Assembly: GCA_012295275.1 (NCBI GenBank)
Contig: CM022669.1
Location: 15,412,672-15,432,671, forward strand
Length of the DNA stretch: 20,000 bases
Reading direction: 5' to 3'
Source of the DNA: Chrysomallon squamiferum
Taxonomy: Eukaryota; Mollusca; Gastropoda; Neomphalida; Peltospiridae
Shown: one piece after another, positions 10,403-19,967 of the stretch
How positions within the stretch are numbered: position 1 is the stretch's first letter
How the letters are laid out: the number at the start of each line of letters is the position of its first letter
Program-made: the position numbers and the translations under genes
Notes under the pieces: model-generated
Database searches by the model: none
Seen by the model: the letters and a program-made list of their open reading frames with translations, nothing else
Told to the model about the DNA's origin: nothing

Positions 10403-10600
10403 ATCACCTTCATTAGTAGTACTAATATTAAAGCAGAAATGGTAATAGCGATATTAGTAACAACAGCAGTGGCATTTGTAACAATACATTTCATAATAAT
10501 AATAGTACAAGCAGCTGCAATAAGCACAGCAATAGTAATAGCAGAGCCACCAGATGTTGTAATAATTAGCAGCACCAATAGTAGCAATGTAGAATACTAA
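10403..10600. repeat. Decayed trinucleotide-repeat region
   Basis: The stretch is built from mixed AAT, AGT, AGC, AAC and ATA triplets (for example AATAGTAATAGCAG and ATTAGCAGCACCAATAG) kept roughly in one register. It looks like an old AAT/AGC array that has mutated. The triplet register keeps a minus-strand frame open (10587..10357) that translates to a monotonous I/V/A/L product, which I regard as an artefact. Confidence 0.55.
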
Positions 10601-10814
10601 TAGGAAAGCGCTGTAGTAATATTAACAATAATTATAACAGCTGCATTGTAACCAACGTCATGGCAACAGTGCATGTTGTTGTTGATGTCGGTGAATACGG
10701 CTACATTCCAAAACACTGTTTTATTTTCTATGTCAGATTGAAAAGACAGGACGGGCGAATAACTGTAACAAAAATCCAAAACAAAACAAAATTATAAGAA
10801 TAAACAGGACAATT

Positions 10815-10921
<107 letters not shown>

Positions 10922-11005
10922 AGTCTTTAAAGAAATTAAGTAATAATAATGATAAAGAAATAGCTATTTTCACATATGAACGCTTCCTTGCAGATAAAAT
11001 AAAAT

Positions 11006-11041
11006 AAACAAACAAACAAACAAACAAACAAACAAACAAAT
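11006..11041. repeat. (CAAA)n microsatellite
   Basis: About nine perfect CAAA units, lying about 60 bases before the 35/36-bp minisatellite. Confidence 0.95.
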
Positions 11042-11100
11042 ATTAACACATAGATAATTTATGTTCTTGCAAAAAATAAAAATGAAATTCCATGATGACT

Positions 11101-11243
11101 GTAATCAAGCGAAGAAAAGTTTGTGGTTGATGGAGGTAATTAAGCAGAGAAAAGTTTCTATTTCGTTCTCGGTAATTAGGCGGGTCGGTTCTTTGTGGTA
11201 GGTCACAGTCATTAAACGGAATCAAAGCAGGCATTCACTTTCA
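11101..11243. repeat. 35/36-bp minisatellite with a homeodomain core in each unit
   Basis: Unit starts are GTAATCA at 11101, GTAATTA at 11136, GTAATTA at 11172 and GTCATTA at 11208, at spacings of 35, 36 and 36. The first two units match at about 19 of their first 22 positions (GTAATyAAGC..AGAAAAGTTT). The third and fourth keep mainly the TAAT-type core. The fourth is the most worn, and its right end is approximate. Confidence 0.6.
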
Positions 11244-11840
11244 GCGCGAAGGCGGAATAATGTTTGTGTTCAGTGGTTTAATGTCGCTGTCGGCTTAACG
11301 TGCAGTACACTCCACAAATCCATTCTTTTATCGATTAAGAAATTCACCGATAATTTTTTTGAATCGATGCTGAAGTAAACTTGAAATGTAGGGCAGGGGG
11401 TGAAAGAACTCTAGTAAATGGTACAAGGCCTCGAAAAGAAAGTTTACTGGTTGTCATGCTGGTACGATCGCCTATCCAGATACAACATACGACCAGTATG
11501 TATCCGAGTTCATCCACTGTTTAAAAGGAAGAAGTCCTTGAATTCTAGGCTAACAGTAAGCACATTACAAAAATACACGATTCATTGATAAGAAGTTCGC
11601 CAGACCTTTACTATCAGTGTGTGTGTGTGTTTGTTTTTTTCACGGGCAGTATGCTAACTGTGGTTATGTAGAAAATCTTTTCATGGTTTTATAGGCAAAT
11701 AGAGTACAAAATCGAGCAAAGGACTCCAACCTCTCAGGCTGAAATTATTTAACTTTGTTTTTAATCTCTTAAAAGAAATGTGTGTGATTTCTGCCTGTTA
11801 TTCAAAATACGTGTTATTATCTATATACGTAAATAAATAA

Positions 11841-11842
<2 letters not shown>

Positions 11843-11934
<92 letters not shown>
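11843..11934. repeat. Compound (AC)n(AG)n microsatellite
   Basis: About twenty AC units join directly to about 26 AG units. The flanks are AT-rich. Confidence 0.97.
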
Positions 11935-11936
<2 letters not shown>

Positions 11937-11939
11937 TAA

Positions 11940-12520
11940 TGACAACAGTATTAAAAAGCTAAGATAAAAAAAAGAAAAGAAAAGAAATGAAAAGATATAT
12001 AAATACATACACACACGCACAGACATATATATGTAATAATAATATTAATAATAATAATTAAAAAAAAAAAAATAAAAATAAAATAAAATAAAAGCGGAAG
12101 ATTTTATAGACCAATTATGAACTATCTTTCCTTACATTAACGACAGCTAACCAGTCATTAACATGTCATAAAAACAACCACCAAACTCACACAAAAGTGA
12201 AATTACAACTATACGATTAAATAAACTTTGATGATTTCAATAGATGAGGTAACAGATGCAAGTTTTTTTTCCGATAGCTCTCTGGCCTAGCTCTTAATAC
12301 ATCGTTTTCTTACTCATTCATATATTTAATGGTTATCGATCTGAAAATTAGACGATAAAATATCGAGGATGGGTGGCGATTTGGTATTATTTTATTTTCC
12401 ATTTTATGTTTCTCGTTTAGAGTGATTACATTGTTAATGGTTAATTTTATTTGTCGCTGATTGTACTTCGGATGATGTTGCTGAATAAACGTATAGAAGT
12501 AATCTTCGTAAATGAACGAA
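11940..12520. other. AT-rich noncoding DNA without recognised features
   Basis: This holds A-rich low-complexity DNA at about 11965..12096 and otherwise unremarkable sequence. No gene or mobile element is recognised. Confidence 0.5.
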
Positions 12521-12524
12521 ATTA

Positions 12525-12594
12525 ATGATGATGATGATAGTTATGATGTTGTTGATAATAATAATAATTAATAATAATTAATAATAATAATAAT
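12525..12594. repeat. Mixed (ATG)n and (AAT)n repeat
   Basis: ATGATGATGATG and GTT-rich triplets pass into several AAT/ATT runs, making an imperfect trinucleotide array. Confidence 0.85.
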
Positions 12595-12692
12595 ACTTAA
12601 AGATATTATAAATGAATGAATGTACATAACATTTTTAAAAAAAATCATTTCAACTACAAAACTTTTTAAATAACATATAAAAGTTTAAAAAG

Positions 12693-12716
<24 letters not shown>
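12693..12716. repeat. (TA)n microsatellite
   Basis: Twelve uninterrupted TA units in AT-rich DNA. Confidence 0.95.
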
Positions 12717-12723
<7 letters not shown>

Positions 12724-13253
12724 TAAATCCTACATATACAGTACAAGTACTGAAATACCTTAGCGTTAATTCCCGCATCCATATTTAAAACTCCATTGGC
12801 AATAACACATAGCCAGCTAACTTTGTTTTTAATTTCATCGTAGACTGTAAAACTTATACGTTTAAGATTCTAGAAATAAACATTACAAATCAAAAAAAAA
12901 AAAAAAGCACGTTTGATTTCTTTGCTTCCGTGTCTGGTGCAATTTTTTCAAATTGTCCTCTGCTCTCTGGTCTAGACTGTAAATTGCAACCAGTTTTTAT
13001 GTTTAAATTGGTAATAGCAAAAATATACGTCTCATCTTTGTCATTCGCTAATAGACTGTCTGCGCTAGACTTTAAAAAAGTCGTCATGTTTTTTCAGGCC
13101 GACGCTGTCTGAGTTAACAGCACGTACTGGGCTCGTTTTCTGTTTGTAAATAATCAACAGTTTTTCTAGTTTAGTCATTACACACTTGTTTTAGAGTGAA
13201 TACGAGTTTGCTCTCCTTTTTTTTTTTTAAGATTAACTTGTCTCTTCTAATTC

Positions 13254-13258
13254 AAAAA

Positions 13259-13281
<23 letters not shown>
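13254..13281. repeat. Poly(A) tract
   Basis: A run of about 28 A followed by AG-rich sequence. Immediately to the left lies a stretch (about 12905..13130) of balanced composition that is open on both strands. The two could together be a retroposed piece, but I see no target-site duplication. Confidence 0.9.
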
Positions 13282-13291
<10 letters not shown>

Positions 13292-13417
13292 AGGACAGTT
13301 ATAAGCTCTGTCTACGCTACCCAACTTTGTGGATTTTAAACCTTGAACATTTTTTAAAAATATAAATATTAATATTATAAACTAAAAAATTCCCCTCAAG
13401 AAACAAACAAAACAAAA

Positions 13418-13518
13418 CCCTCCCTCCCTCCCCCCCCCCCAAAAAAAAAAATTAAAAAAAATTAATAAAAATTAAATAAACAAACAAAAAAAATTAATAA
13501 AAATTAAATAAACAAAAT
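13418..13518. repeat. (CCCT)n, poly(C), poly(A) and a 32-bp tandem duplication
   Basis: CCCT units and a run of about ten C pass abruptly into ten A. After that, the unit ATTAATAAAAATTAAATAAAC occurs at about 13461 and again at about 13493, a 32-base period. The C-to-A switch is an unusual low-complexity junction and could partly reflect assembly uncertainty. Confidence 0.75.
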
Positions 13519-13819
13519 AAAAATAAACTAGAAAAAACCCACCATATTTCTCGTGACATCACAAACCAAAGCACAAAAAAATCAAACAAAAACAAACAAT
13601 AGCGACAACAACGGTTGCAAACAACAGAAAATGAAACAAATGAAAAACAAAATAAAAGAAATGATAAAACTATCCCAAACGTCTCATAAAACCGCAGGAT
13701 GAAAATTAGCAACACAAACAATCCATTACAACTTCTACTAAACAAATAAAAAAATATAAATGCAAAAAATATGAAGAAAATGCCAAACAACTGATACAAG
13801 AAAAATACCCATGATCAAA

Positions 13820-14720
13820 CAACAACCGCTGCTAAAATATCTGGAAATATCTTTTTATTTCCCTCGATACTTTCTAATTGTGTTTATTTTACGATTCTAA
13901 TTGCGTTTGCTTTACATTAAATAATCGCGAGAATAATTACGCTATTTATGTCGACAAGGTCGTCTGATGTTTTACTTTGGTTAACAAGACAAACATTTTA
14001 TTGTGGTCGTTTAATAACATCAATAATGTCGTCGTTCTCATTCGGTGTCCTGTCGTCACATTCCGTTATTGTCCGTTGCTAGACGTTCGACCAGTGAGTA
14101 TTACCATTAGTCTGACGTCTATTAATAAAACAACACGCGACAAGGTTCTTCTGTTGGGATAGTCTGACAACGTAATGTCTGAACTATATTATCGTCTCAG
14201 ACCGCTACTGATCAACTGGTCGAAAAACAGACGTCTTTGTGCCCTCATTTAATCTAAAAACCAGAACAAACGCATCTTATTAAACAGCCTGTCAGTTTCC
14301 GAGTTCACCTAAAAGGAAAGCCAGTTAATTCAGCGCTTTGTTGCAGAAATAACCAAAAAATCTGCTTCGTTTGAGGTATCGGTGGGAAATTTGATTTAAC
14401 TTTCAGGGGGACGGAGCAAATAAAGCGGTCTGCTTTCCGCCAGCAGAGTCCAGACGTTGCGACAATGTCTTGCGATAAAAGACAAATTATGGCCAACATG
14501 AAAGAACGTAGACGGTCGTCCAGCAGTTGTTATTGTTCTCGTTAATGGGAAGTCTCACGTCAGATGAAACGTTTTTCGTTTACGTTGTTATAGAGATCGT
14601 TATGAGAAGTGTCTGGCCGTTGAACCAATTTGGCGTTTTTATTTATGTATTGTTACGGCCATCCCCGCTGATCCGATAACAATTGTCTGAAGGAAAATGT
14701 GGTGACACGTAACATATAGG
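13820..14720. other. Repeat-poor, CpG-containing island
   Basis: Unlike its surroundings, this stretch has no simple repeats and many CpG dinucleotides, often as GTCG, GACG or TCGTC. It holds a CRE half-site (TCACGTCAG near 14555), an AACAATTGT palindrome near 14679, a TTGTTATTGTTCTC Sox-like word near 14527 and TAAT cores. It may be a regulatory element or contain a short exon (see 14309..14499). Nothing in it is diagnostic. Confidence 0.35.
14309..14499 (-). CDS. Weak candidate 5' exon, signal-peptide-like start
   Basis: On the minus strand an ATG at 14499 opens 63 codons that end in TTTTAG|GTGAAC, a moderate splice donor with the exon ending at 14309 in phase 2. The first residues, MLAIICLLSQDIVATSG, are moderately hydrophobic and could act as a signal peptide, although the hydrophobic core is short. 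The phase matches what the exon at 1865..2171 needs, which has a one-in-three chance of happening by accident. A TATA-like TCTATAAC and a CRE-type TGACGTGA lie upstream on the same strand. No family resemblance supports it. It may be noncoding. Confidence 0.18.
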
Positions 14721-15247
14721 GTTAATTGTTCAGCGCTTGGAGATCGATAAGCAAGTTAAGTGGCTGGCGTATTCGCGGTCAGAATTAACAAACAGAAGGT
14801 CGTAGACCAGAGCACGGGGTGTCTTGAGTGTGTGTGCACCTAATTTGCTATGTGCACCTGCATATAAGGTTTTTCTGAAGCGAGAAGATGGGAAAGATAG
14901 AGATTTTTCTTTTACTGTTTTTCGTTTCATTTTCTTGTTATTTTTTTCAAAATAAAGGTTCGCCCTTGAATATTCTTGTTTGTCATCCTGAAGCTGAATT
15001 ATGTTCTGTAAAACTGCGTCACACAAACAGGAAAAGAGAGAAAACGAAAGACAGAAGTATAGTGAAAGATGACTAGAAAAGGAGAAAGAACGAGAGACAG
15101 ACAGAGAAAAGAAGAGACAAACACACAGAAAAATTATCACTTTTAAATTTAATATTATTTTTCCTTTGTTTTGTTATTTACACCGTCATTACTATATTGA
15201 ATACCGATATGTTTATTCTTCTAAAGTAAAAGCTTATATTATTAATC

Positions 15248-15268
15248 AAAAAAAAAAAAAAAAAAAAA
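15248..15268. repeat. Poly(A) tract
   Basis: A run of about 21 A, followed by a second run of about 19 A at 15317..15335. Both lie in AT-rich DNA without a recognisable retroelement. Confidence 0.9.
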
Positions 15269-15950
15269 GTTTCAAGTATATATTACCAAATTATAACAAA
15301 ATAAACAGACCTCTGTAAAAAAAAAAAAAAAAAAACAAATTCAAAAATTTTACATGAGAAAAAAAGTCATAATGCAGAAAATGAAGTAAAGAAAACAGGA
15401 AGATATTTTTTGTTCTGGCTAGCCAAGGTTTATTCTGTAATGTTAGTTAACAAAGAAACACAAACATCATATTACGCGTGACGATGCCGGAAATCATGAA
15501 ATCTTACCAACGCACCATTATCATTTAATAAAGAAGTAAAGATAAGAAAAAAAAAAAAAAACTTAAAAAAAAACAACAACAAAAAACTACGTAGAAACTG
15601 AAAAGAAAAAAAAAAAACTTCACTAATTTACGTCACAATTGTTCTTTCTCTTAGCCATTTCCGCGTTTCTCTGAGAACATAATACGACTGCATAATTCGA
15701 GGATTATAGGCACACGATGTCCTTTTAAATAAATAATTCCAGTAATGGGAATCACTGAGTACAGCTGATCTAAACTTCATGCTGATTTGTCACCTCCAGC
15801 CAATGCACTACTAACAGAAAATGTGCTACTGCGACAATCGCAGAAGAAAGGAATCCATCTGTGATGTTAATGACTCGAGCATTTATTAAAAAAAATTAAA
15901 TTAAAAAATGTCCTTGTTTTGGTACAAATGAATGGTCTGAATCCATTCTA

Positions 15951-16146
15951 TAGGATGAGGATCTCTTATCCGAATAGTTCCGAAATCCGAAATTTTCTGT
16001 GAGCAGCAGAAATAGTGATATCTTACTGTTTTCGAGTTGTTTTGCATACACACAATTTATTTTATGCACAAAATTATTAAAAATATTATATAAAGAAATT
16101 CTGCAGACAGTTTGTACAATAAACTGGATAAATGATTCTCAACCTG
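15951..16146 (-). mobile_element. Non-autonomous pogo/Tigger-type DNA transposon (MITE)
   Basis: The ends are imperfect terminal inverted repeats. The left begins TAGGATGAGGATCTCTTATC, and the right, read on the minus strand, begins CAGGTTGAGAATCATTTATC, with about 16 of 20 core positions matching. TA dinucleotides flank both ends (15949..15950 and 16147..16148), as expected for Tc1/mariner/pogo insertion. Subterminal CCGAA words repeat at 15970, 15980 and 15988. The right terminus closely resembles the CAGGTTGAGTATCCCTTATCC end that I recall for mammalian Tigger7/MER44. An internal block, including GCACAAAATTATTAAAAATA at 16066..16085 and ATAGTGATATCTT near 16012, lies in the same order and orientation as in that family. 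At 196 bp it encodes no transposase and is an internally deleted copy. The short open frame across it is incidental. Confidence 0.75.
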
Positions 16147-16509
16147 TATTTTATTTATTACTGAGCACTACGTTTTACTACTAATAAAGTATGATAATAA
16201 AATAACTGATGAGGAGGATGAATGATGTCTGTTATGACGTAATTTCGTTGACGAATATCGTTAAAAAGAACTGGAATTCTAATATATCAAATAAGTAATA
16301 CAGTTGTTGATTACAGAGTTCACGGTCTGGATCTAAATCTTAGAGTAAAATGTAACTGTTAATACTGGACATACCTTTAATGTAACAGTTAATTTATACT
16401 ATTTATATACCATGTTGGTCATCAGACATAAGGGGAGGTCTAAACAGTCATATGTGTCCCTAGACACGTCGAACTGTTCATGTAAATCATGAATTCTACT
16501 TGAATTTTG

Positions 16510-16580
16510 TACATATATACACACACACATACATAGATACAAATATACATGCATACATACAAACATACATATATACATAT

Positions 16581-16611
<31 letters not shown>

Positions 16612-16632
16612 CACACACATACATACATCCAC
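16510..16632. repeat. (TACA)n/(TA)n/(CA)n mixed array
   Basis: CA units, TACA tetranucleotides and a TA run alternate over about 120 bases. The Tyr/Ile/Cys/Met-rich minus-strand frames here are translations of the repeat. Confidence 0.95.
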
Positions 16633-17149
16633 ACACAAACCCATACAAAAAATCCAAACAAATTTAAAAAAACAAAACATAAATGTAATTAAGAAAAAAG
16701 AACACCGAAATAAACCCACAAATTTAAACGTGACTACTACCGCCATTAAAGTGACTAAGATAACAACGTAATAAATACAGTCATCCTGTACCGCACGTCT
16801 TCACACAGCTAATGTCAAACCCACTATCAGCTTCACTTACATCGTTCACACAACAAAGAGTCGTTTTCCAGCTTATCAGAACTTAAAAGCGTCTTTCAAA
16901 ATTCCTTTCACTGAAAAAAGCCGTAATCCATAATGGTTTGCTGACGTGTTTACAAACAAAATCTTCCTGGTTTCGTGGAACATTTTCTTAATGATTTCTT
17001 TTGTAATAATTTGTTTGGTCATTGCGGTGGAAACAGGAATATCGTTTACGTGCCATTTTACCACTCGGAGCAATTTGAAGCAAATTTGTTATCAAAGACA
17101 AACACCATTTATATGCGCTACGTTTATTTACAGTAAGCTGCTGTTCCGG

Positions 17150-17170
17150 TTTTTTTTTTTTTTTTTTTTT
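17150..17170. repeat. Poly(T) tract
   Basis: A T run of about 21 preceded by GTTCCGG. No retroelement is recognised. Confidence 0.9.
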
Positions 17171-17456
17171 ATGAAATGTAAATGTTTTTGTTGTTGTAAT
17201 ACTGTTGATAAACGTTTATTTTCAAATAGGAGGTTAGCGTAGAATATGGAATATATTTTGATAATTTGTTATAGGATCCTGTTTAATGATACATCGCATC
17301 TACGTAAATGGTAATGAATTAGTATGACACAAGCTAATGATTTCCTGTCTCTATCTTTCTGTACTGTATCTCTATTCTCTCTGTCTTTGACTCCCTAACT
17401 CATTCGCCTTCTCTCTCTGTATGTTCTTGTCGATGTATGTCATTCTTCAACACATA

Positions 17457-17570
17457 CACACACACAGCCATATTCAAACACACACTCACACACGTACACA
17501 CACACACGTACACACACACAGCCATATTCAAACAAACACACACTCACACACGCTCCCACTCATGCACAGA
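17457..17570. repeat. CA-rich minisatellite with a 54-bp duplicated unit
   Basis: The word CACACAGCCATATTCAAACA, followed by CA repeats and CACTCACACACG, occurs with GCCATATTCA at 17467 and at 17521, a 54-base period. The non-CA word marks a tandem duplication within a (CA)n array. Confidence 0.85.
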
Positions 17571-17685
17571 GCATCACTCACACAAACTCACAAATATAAA
17601 AAAATATCATACATATTATTCACTTATACATAAAACATTTTCAACAATTTCCTTTTTCTCCCAACCAGATCTTAGTTATCTGTGC

Positions 17686-17706
17686 TTTTTTTTTTTTTTT
17701 TTTTTT
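17686..17706. repeat. Poly(T) tract
   Basis: A run of about 21 T in AT-rich DNA. A further interrupted T run lies at 18042..18066. Confidence 0.9.
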
Positions 17707-17709
17707 AAC

Positions 17710-18480
17710 ATGAATTAATTATAATGAAGAATAACTTCTTATCACAAAACAAAATAAGAGGTATCTTTAGTATTCCTAACTAAAACGCTATCTATCATTA
17801 TCTAATACTGTTGTCCGTTTCGAATATAAATGTAAACTGATTAACTTGTAGTTATTTCTAATAACTAAGTTTTAATGTAAGTAACAAAACAGACAAATAC
17901 GAAAAATGTTTTACATTATAATTATAGTTGTTAACTTTATTTGTAAATGATCTTTCGCCAGATACACTAAACAGTTTTCTTTAATACATCCATCGGAATA
18001 TTTCGTGTTCTAACCAGTGCTCCGCGAATTTCTTAAAAATGTTTTTTTTTTTTTATTTTTTTTTTTATATCAAAGTTCGTTGTATGTGCTTCATTGTCTG
18101 TAAGTAGGTGGAATACAAAAAGATATCTGACTGTTAATCATTATGAGTAGATTACGGAATTGCGGTGTTTCGAATTTCCTCTCTCAAATTATCATCATAC
18201 AAAAACTGTAATTGCGTTTTGAGCCTAATAATAGTGGTATTAAAGCTGTGTACTTAAGTAAAACATGAATCGTTTGTTCAGTGAAAATAAAATATTACAA
18301 TATCTGTGACATAGCGTCTAAGACTCACAGAAGTGGCCAAAGATCATCGTAAGAATCGCCAACATAAAAATAAAAATTAAAATAAAAATATAAATAAAAA
18401 TATAAATACAAAAAATTAAAATAATAATAATGCAAAAAATGTGTCGTCTTAATTCGTTCGATTTATTCATTCTGATACTG
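17710..18480. other. AT-rich noncoding DNA without recognised features
   Basis: This holds an interrupted T run at 18042..18066 and an AAAAT-rich stretch at about 18360..18440. No gene, RNA or mobile element is recognised. Confidence 0.5.
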
Positions 18481-18489
18481 TAACACATG

Positions 18490-18515
18490 ACTTCCGGTAC
18501 ATGCGCACTGACGTT
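18490..18515. promoter_or_regulatory. ETS, NRF1-half and CRE-half motif cluster
   Basis: ACTTCCGGT (18490..18498, an ETS site on the minus strand), TGCGCA (18502..18507, the core of an NRF1 site) and TGACGTT (18509..18515, a CRE-type half-site) sit within 26 bases. In other animals this combination marks TATA-less promoters. There is no coding sequence nearby to support a promoter, so this is a motif observation only. Confidence 0.25.
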
Positions 18516-18519
18516 CTTC

Positions 18520-19440
18520 TACACCTAGTTCTTTCCGATAATGCGGAGTCAAATTGAAATTGAAATACATCCTTTTTACCACGGAATAAAAGAAAATAAA
18601 AAAGGTCTAACTGTCTTTCTTATTTTGTTTTATCATTGTGATTTATAATTTTATATCTTCAATTACTTAGTGGGATTAAAAGACTGTTACCTGATTCTAT
18701 TTTATGCTCGTTTCTTTATCAGTTTAAAATTTACGTCAAGCTCGAAATGTATTTCAGTTAATCATTAGTTAAATCAGTCTGCTACACTTTCAGAAGACAA
18801 AAATTGACATTTTTCTCCTTAATTTGTTAGAGTCTGCATCATTATTGATGTTGCTTGAGCTGCAGATTCGATTAATTCTCTCTCTGTAGTTTAAAAATAG
18901 TTATCTATGAATCAGAAATGACAGGTAGAGCGTTCGAATCTTATCAAATTATTAATTGCATTTTGTTTTTCTTTAATGTTTTTTTTAATTTTTTCTTGTT
19001 TTTTTTATTTGTTTTTTTTAAAGGCAATTCATTTATTGATGGTTTAAACTGCGGTTTCATTTAATCTGTGTCAGGTTATTAATATTAATAATATATTGTT
19101 AGAAAATATATAAAACCTGTCAAATCTGTGTACTGATTATTTTATTTGTATTTTTTAACCTTTACTGATCTAATAATTAAAAAAGATGAAATAACAGTAA
19201 AATCAATAGATTTTTAACTGAACCTACTGATATATGTGTCAGTTAATTTTGTGAAAGGATGGCTTTTGGTAAAGTGAAAAATGTATTTGAATTTATCGTA
19301 AAATACATTTTAGTATCATCGTTACTTCGCAAGGCAGTAAAAACTTATTTTAATATTATAGCATAATAATAATTAAACATGATAGTTATTAACTAAGCCA
19401 GAGAAAAATCTGAATACATTTAAAAACAAAACAAAACAAA
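18520..19440. other. AT-rich noncoding DNA without recognised features
   Basis: No gene or mobile element is recognised. A short tRNA-like word (GGTAGAGCGTTCGAATC) lies at 18924..18940 but has no cloverleaf around it. Confidence 0.5.
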
Positions 19441-19444
19441 TAGT

Positions 19445-19530
19445 ACAGAATTATATGATATAGGTCACTGGACTTAGATAATTAAAAAAAACTACACAGA
19501 ATTTTATGTTACAGGTCTCCAAGTAATAGA
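19445..19530. repeat. 51-bp tandem duplication
   Basis: ACAGAATT(a/t)TATG(a/t)TA(t/c)AGGTC starts at 19445 and again at 19496. After that the two copies drift apart (CACTGGACTTAGATA against TCCAAGTAATAGA). An old two-copy duplication fits. Confidence 0.6.
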
Positions 19531-19947
19531 AAACCCCTTTAATCGTTATTTTTAACAGCATAAAAATATTTTAAATAATATTAGAAAAATAACGTTAAAA
19601 GCTTCATGCTTAGACCAACATCATGCTTCATTAATTTCAAGACATAAAATATGTAACCGCTCTTCGGTGAACCAGCCATTAGTTTGTTAATAATACTATT
19701 ACGTCATCTGTAATTTCTACAACAACGTCACATCACAGTGATTGCAGTTATATTAGCAGACAACTTGTAACCTTCAAAAATATCACCGGGTTTCATTGCA
19801 GTACTAGATGCATTTGCCAAAAAAAAAAAGAGTTAAAGATCATCGAAGTTAAATAAAATTATTCTGCAGTTTGACATCGTACGTATCCTCAGTGGGATTA
19901 TTTGAACGTCTGTATAAAGGTTTATTGCTGTTAGACAAAAGAGTAGA

Positions 19948-19967
19948 CCAGCAATTGCGATTGCTGG
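19948..19967. repeat. Perfect 8-bp-stem hairpin
   Basis: CCAGCAAT-TGCG-ATTGCTGG is a perfect inverted repeat around a four-base loop. A third ATTGCTG copy lies at 19924. It could be a transposon terminus, a protein-binding palindrome or chance. Confidence 0.5.

Noticed and set aside
12890-13112. Region open on both strands for about 60 codons, considered as a transposon-derived coding fragment
   Set aside because: Neither translation matches a family I recognise, and no terminal repeats or target-site duplication are visible.
14888-15076. Plus-strand 62-codon frame with a signal-peptide-like start and a good Kozak context, with TATAAGG about 25 bases upstream
   Set aside because: The TATA-like word is too close for a transcript to include this ATG. 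The product ends in low-complexity K/R-rich sequence, and no homologue comes to mind.
14730-15140. Longest open frame in the window, 136 codons on the minus strand
   Set aside because: Its first third is a translation of GA-rich sequence (Ser/Phe/Leu runs). The remainder resembles nothing known, and a competing frame is open on the other strand.
16399-16746. Minus-strand open frames of 115 and 73 codons, rich in Cys, Tyr and Ile
   Set aside because: Most of their length is a direct translation of the TACA/TA/CA microsatellite.
18922-18944. GGTAGAGCGTTCGAATC, resembling the D-arm of a tRNA or a SINE promoter
   Set aside because: No cloverleaf, second promoter box or A-rich tail surrounds it. 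The match is under 20 bases.
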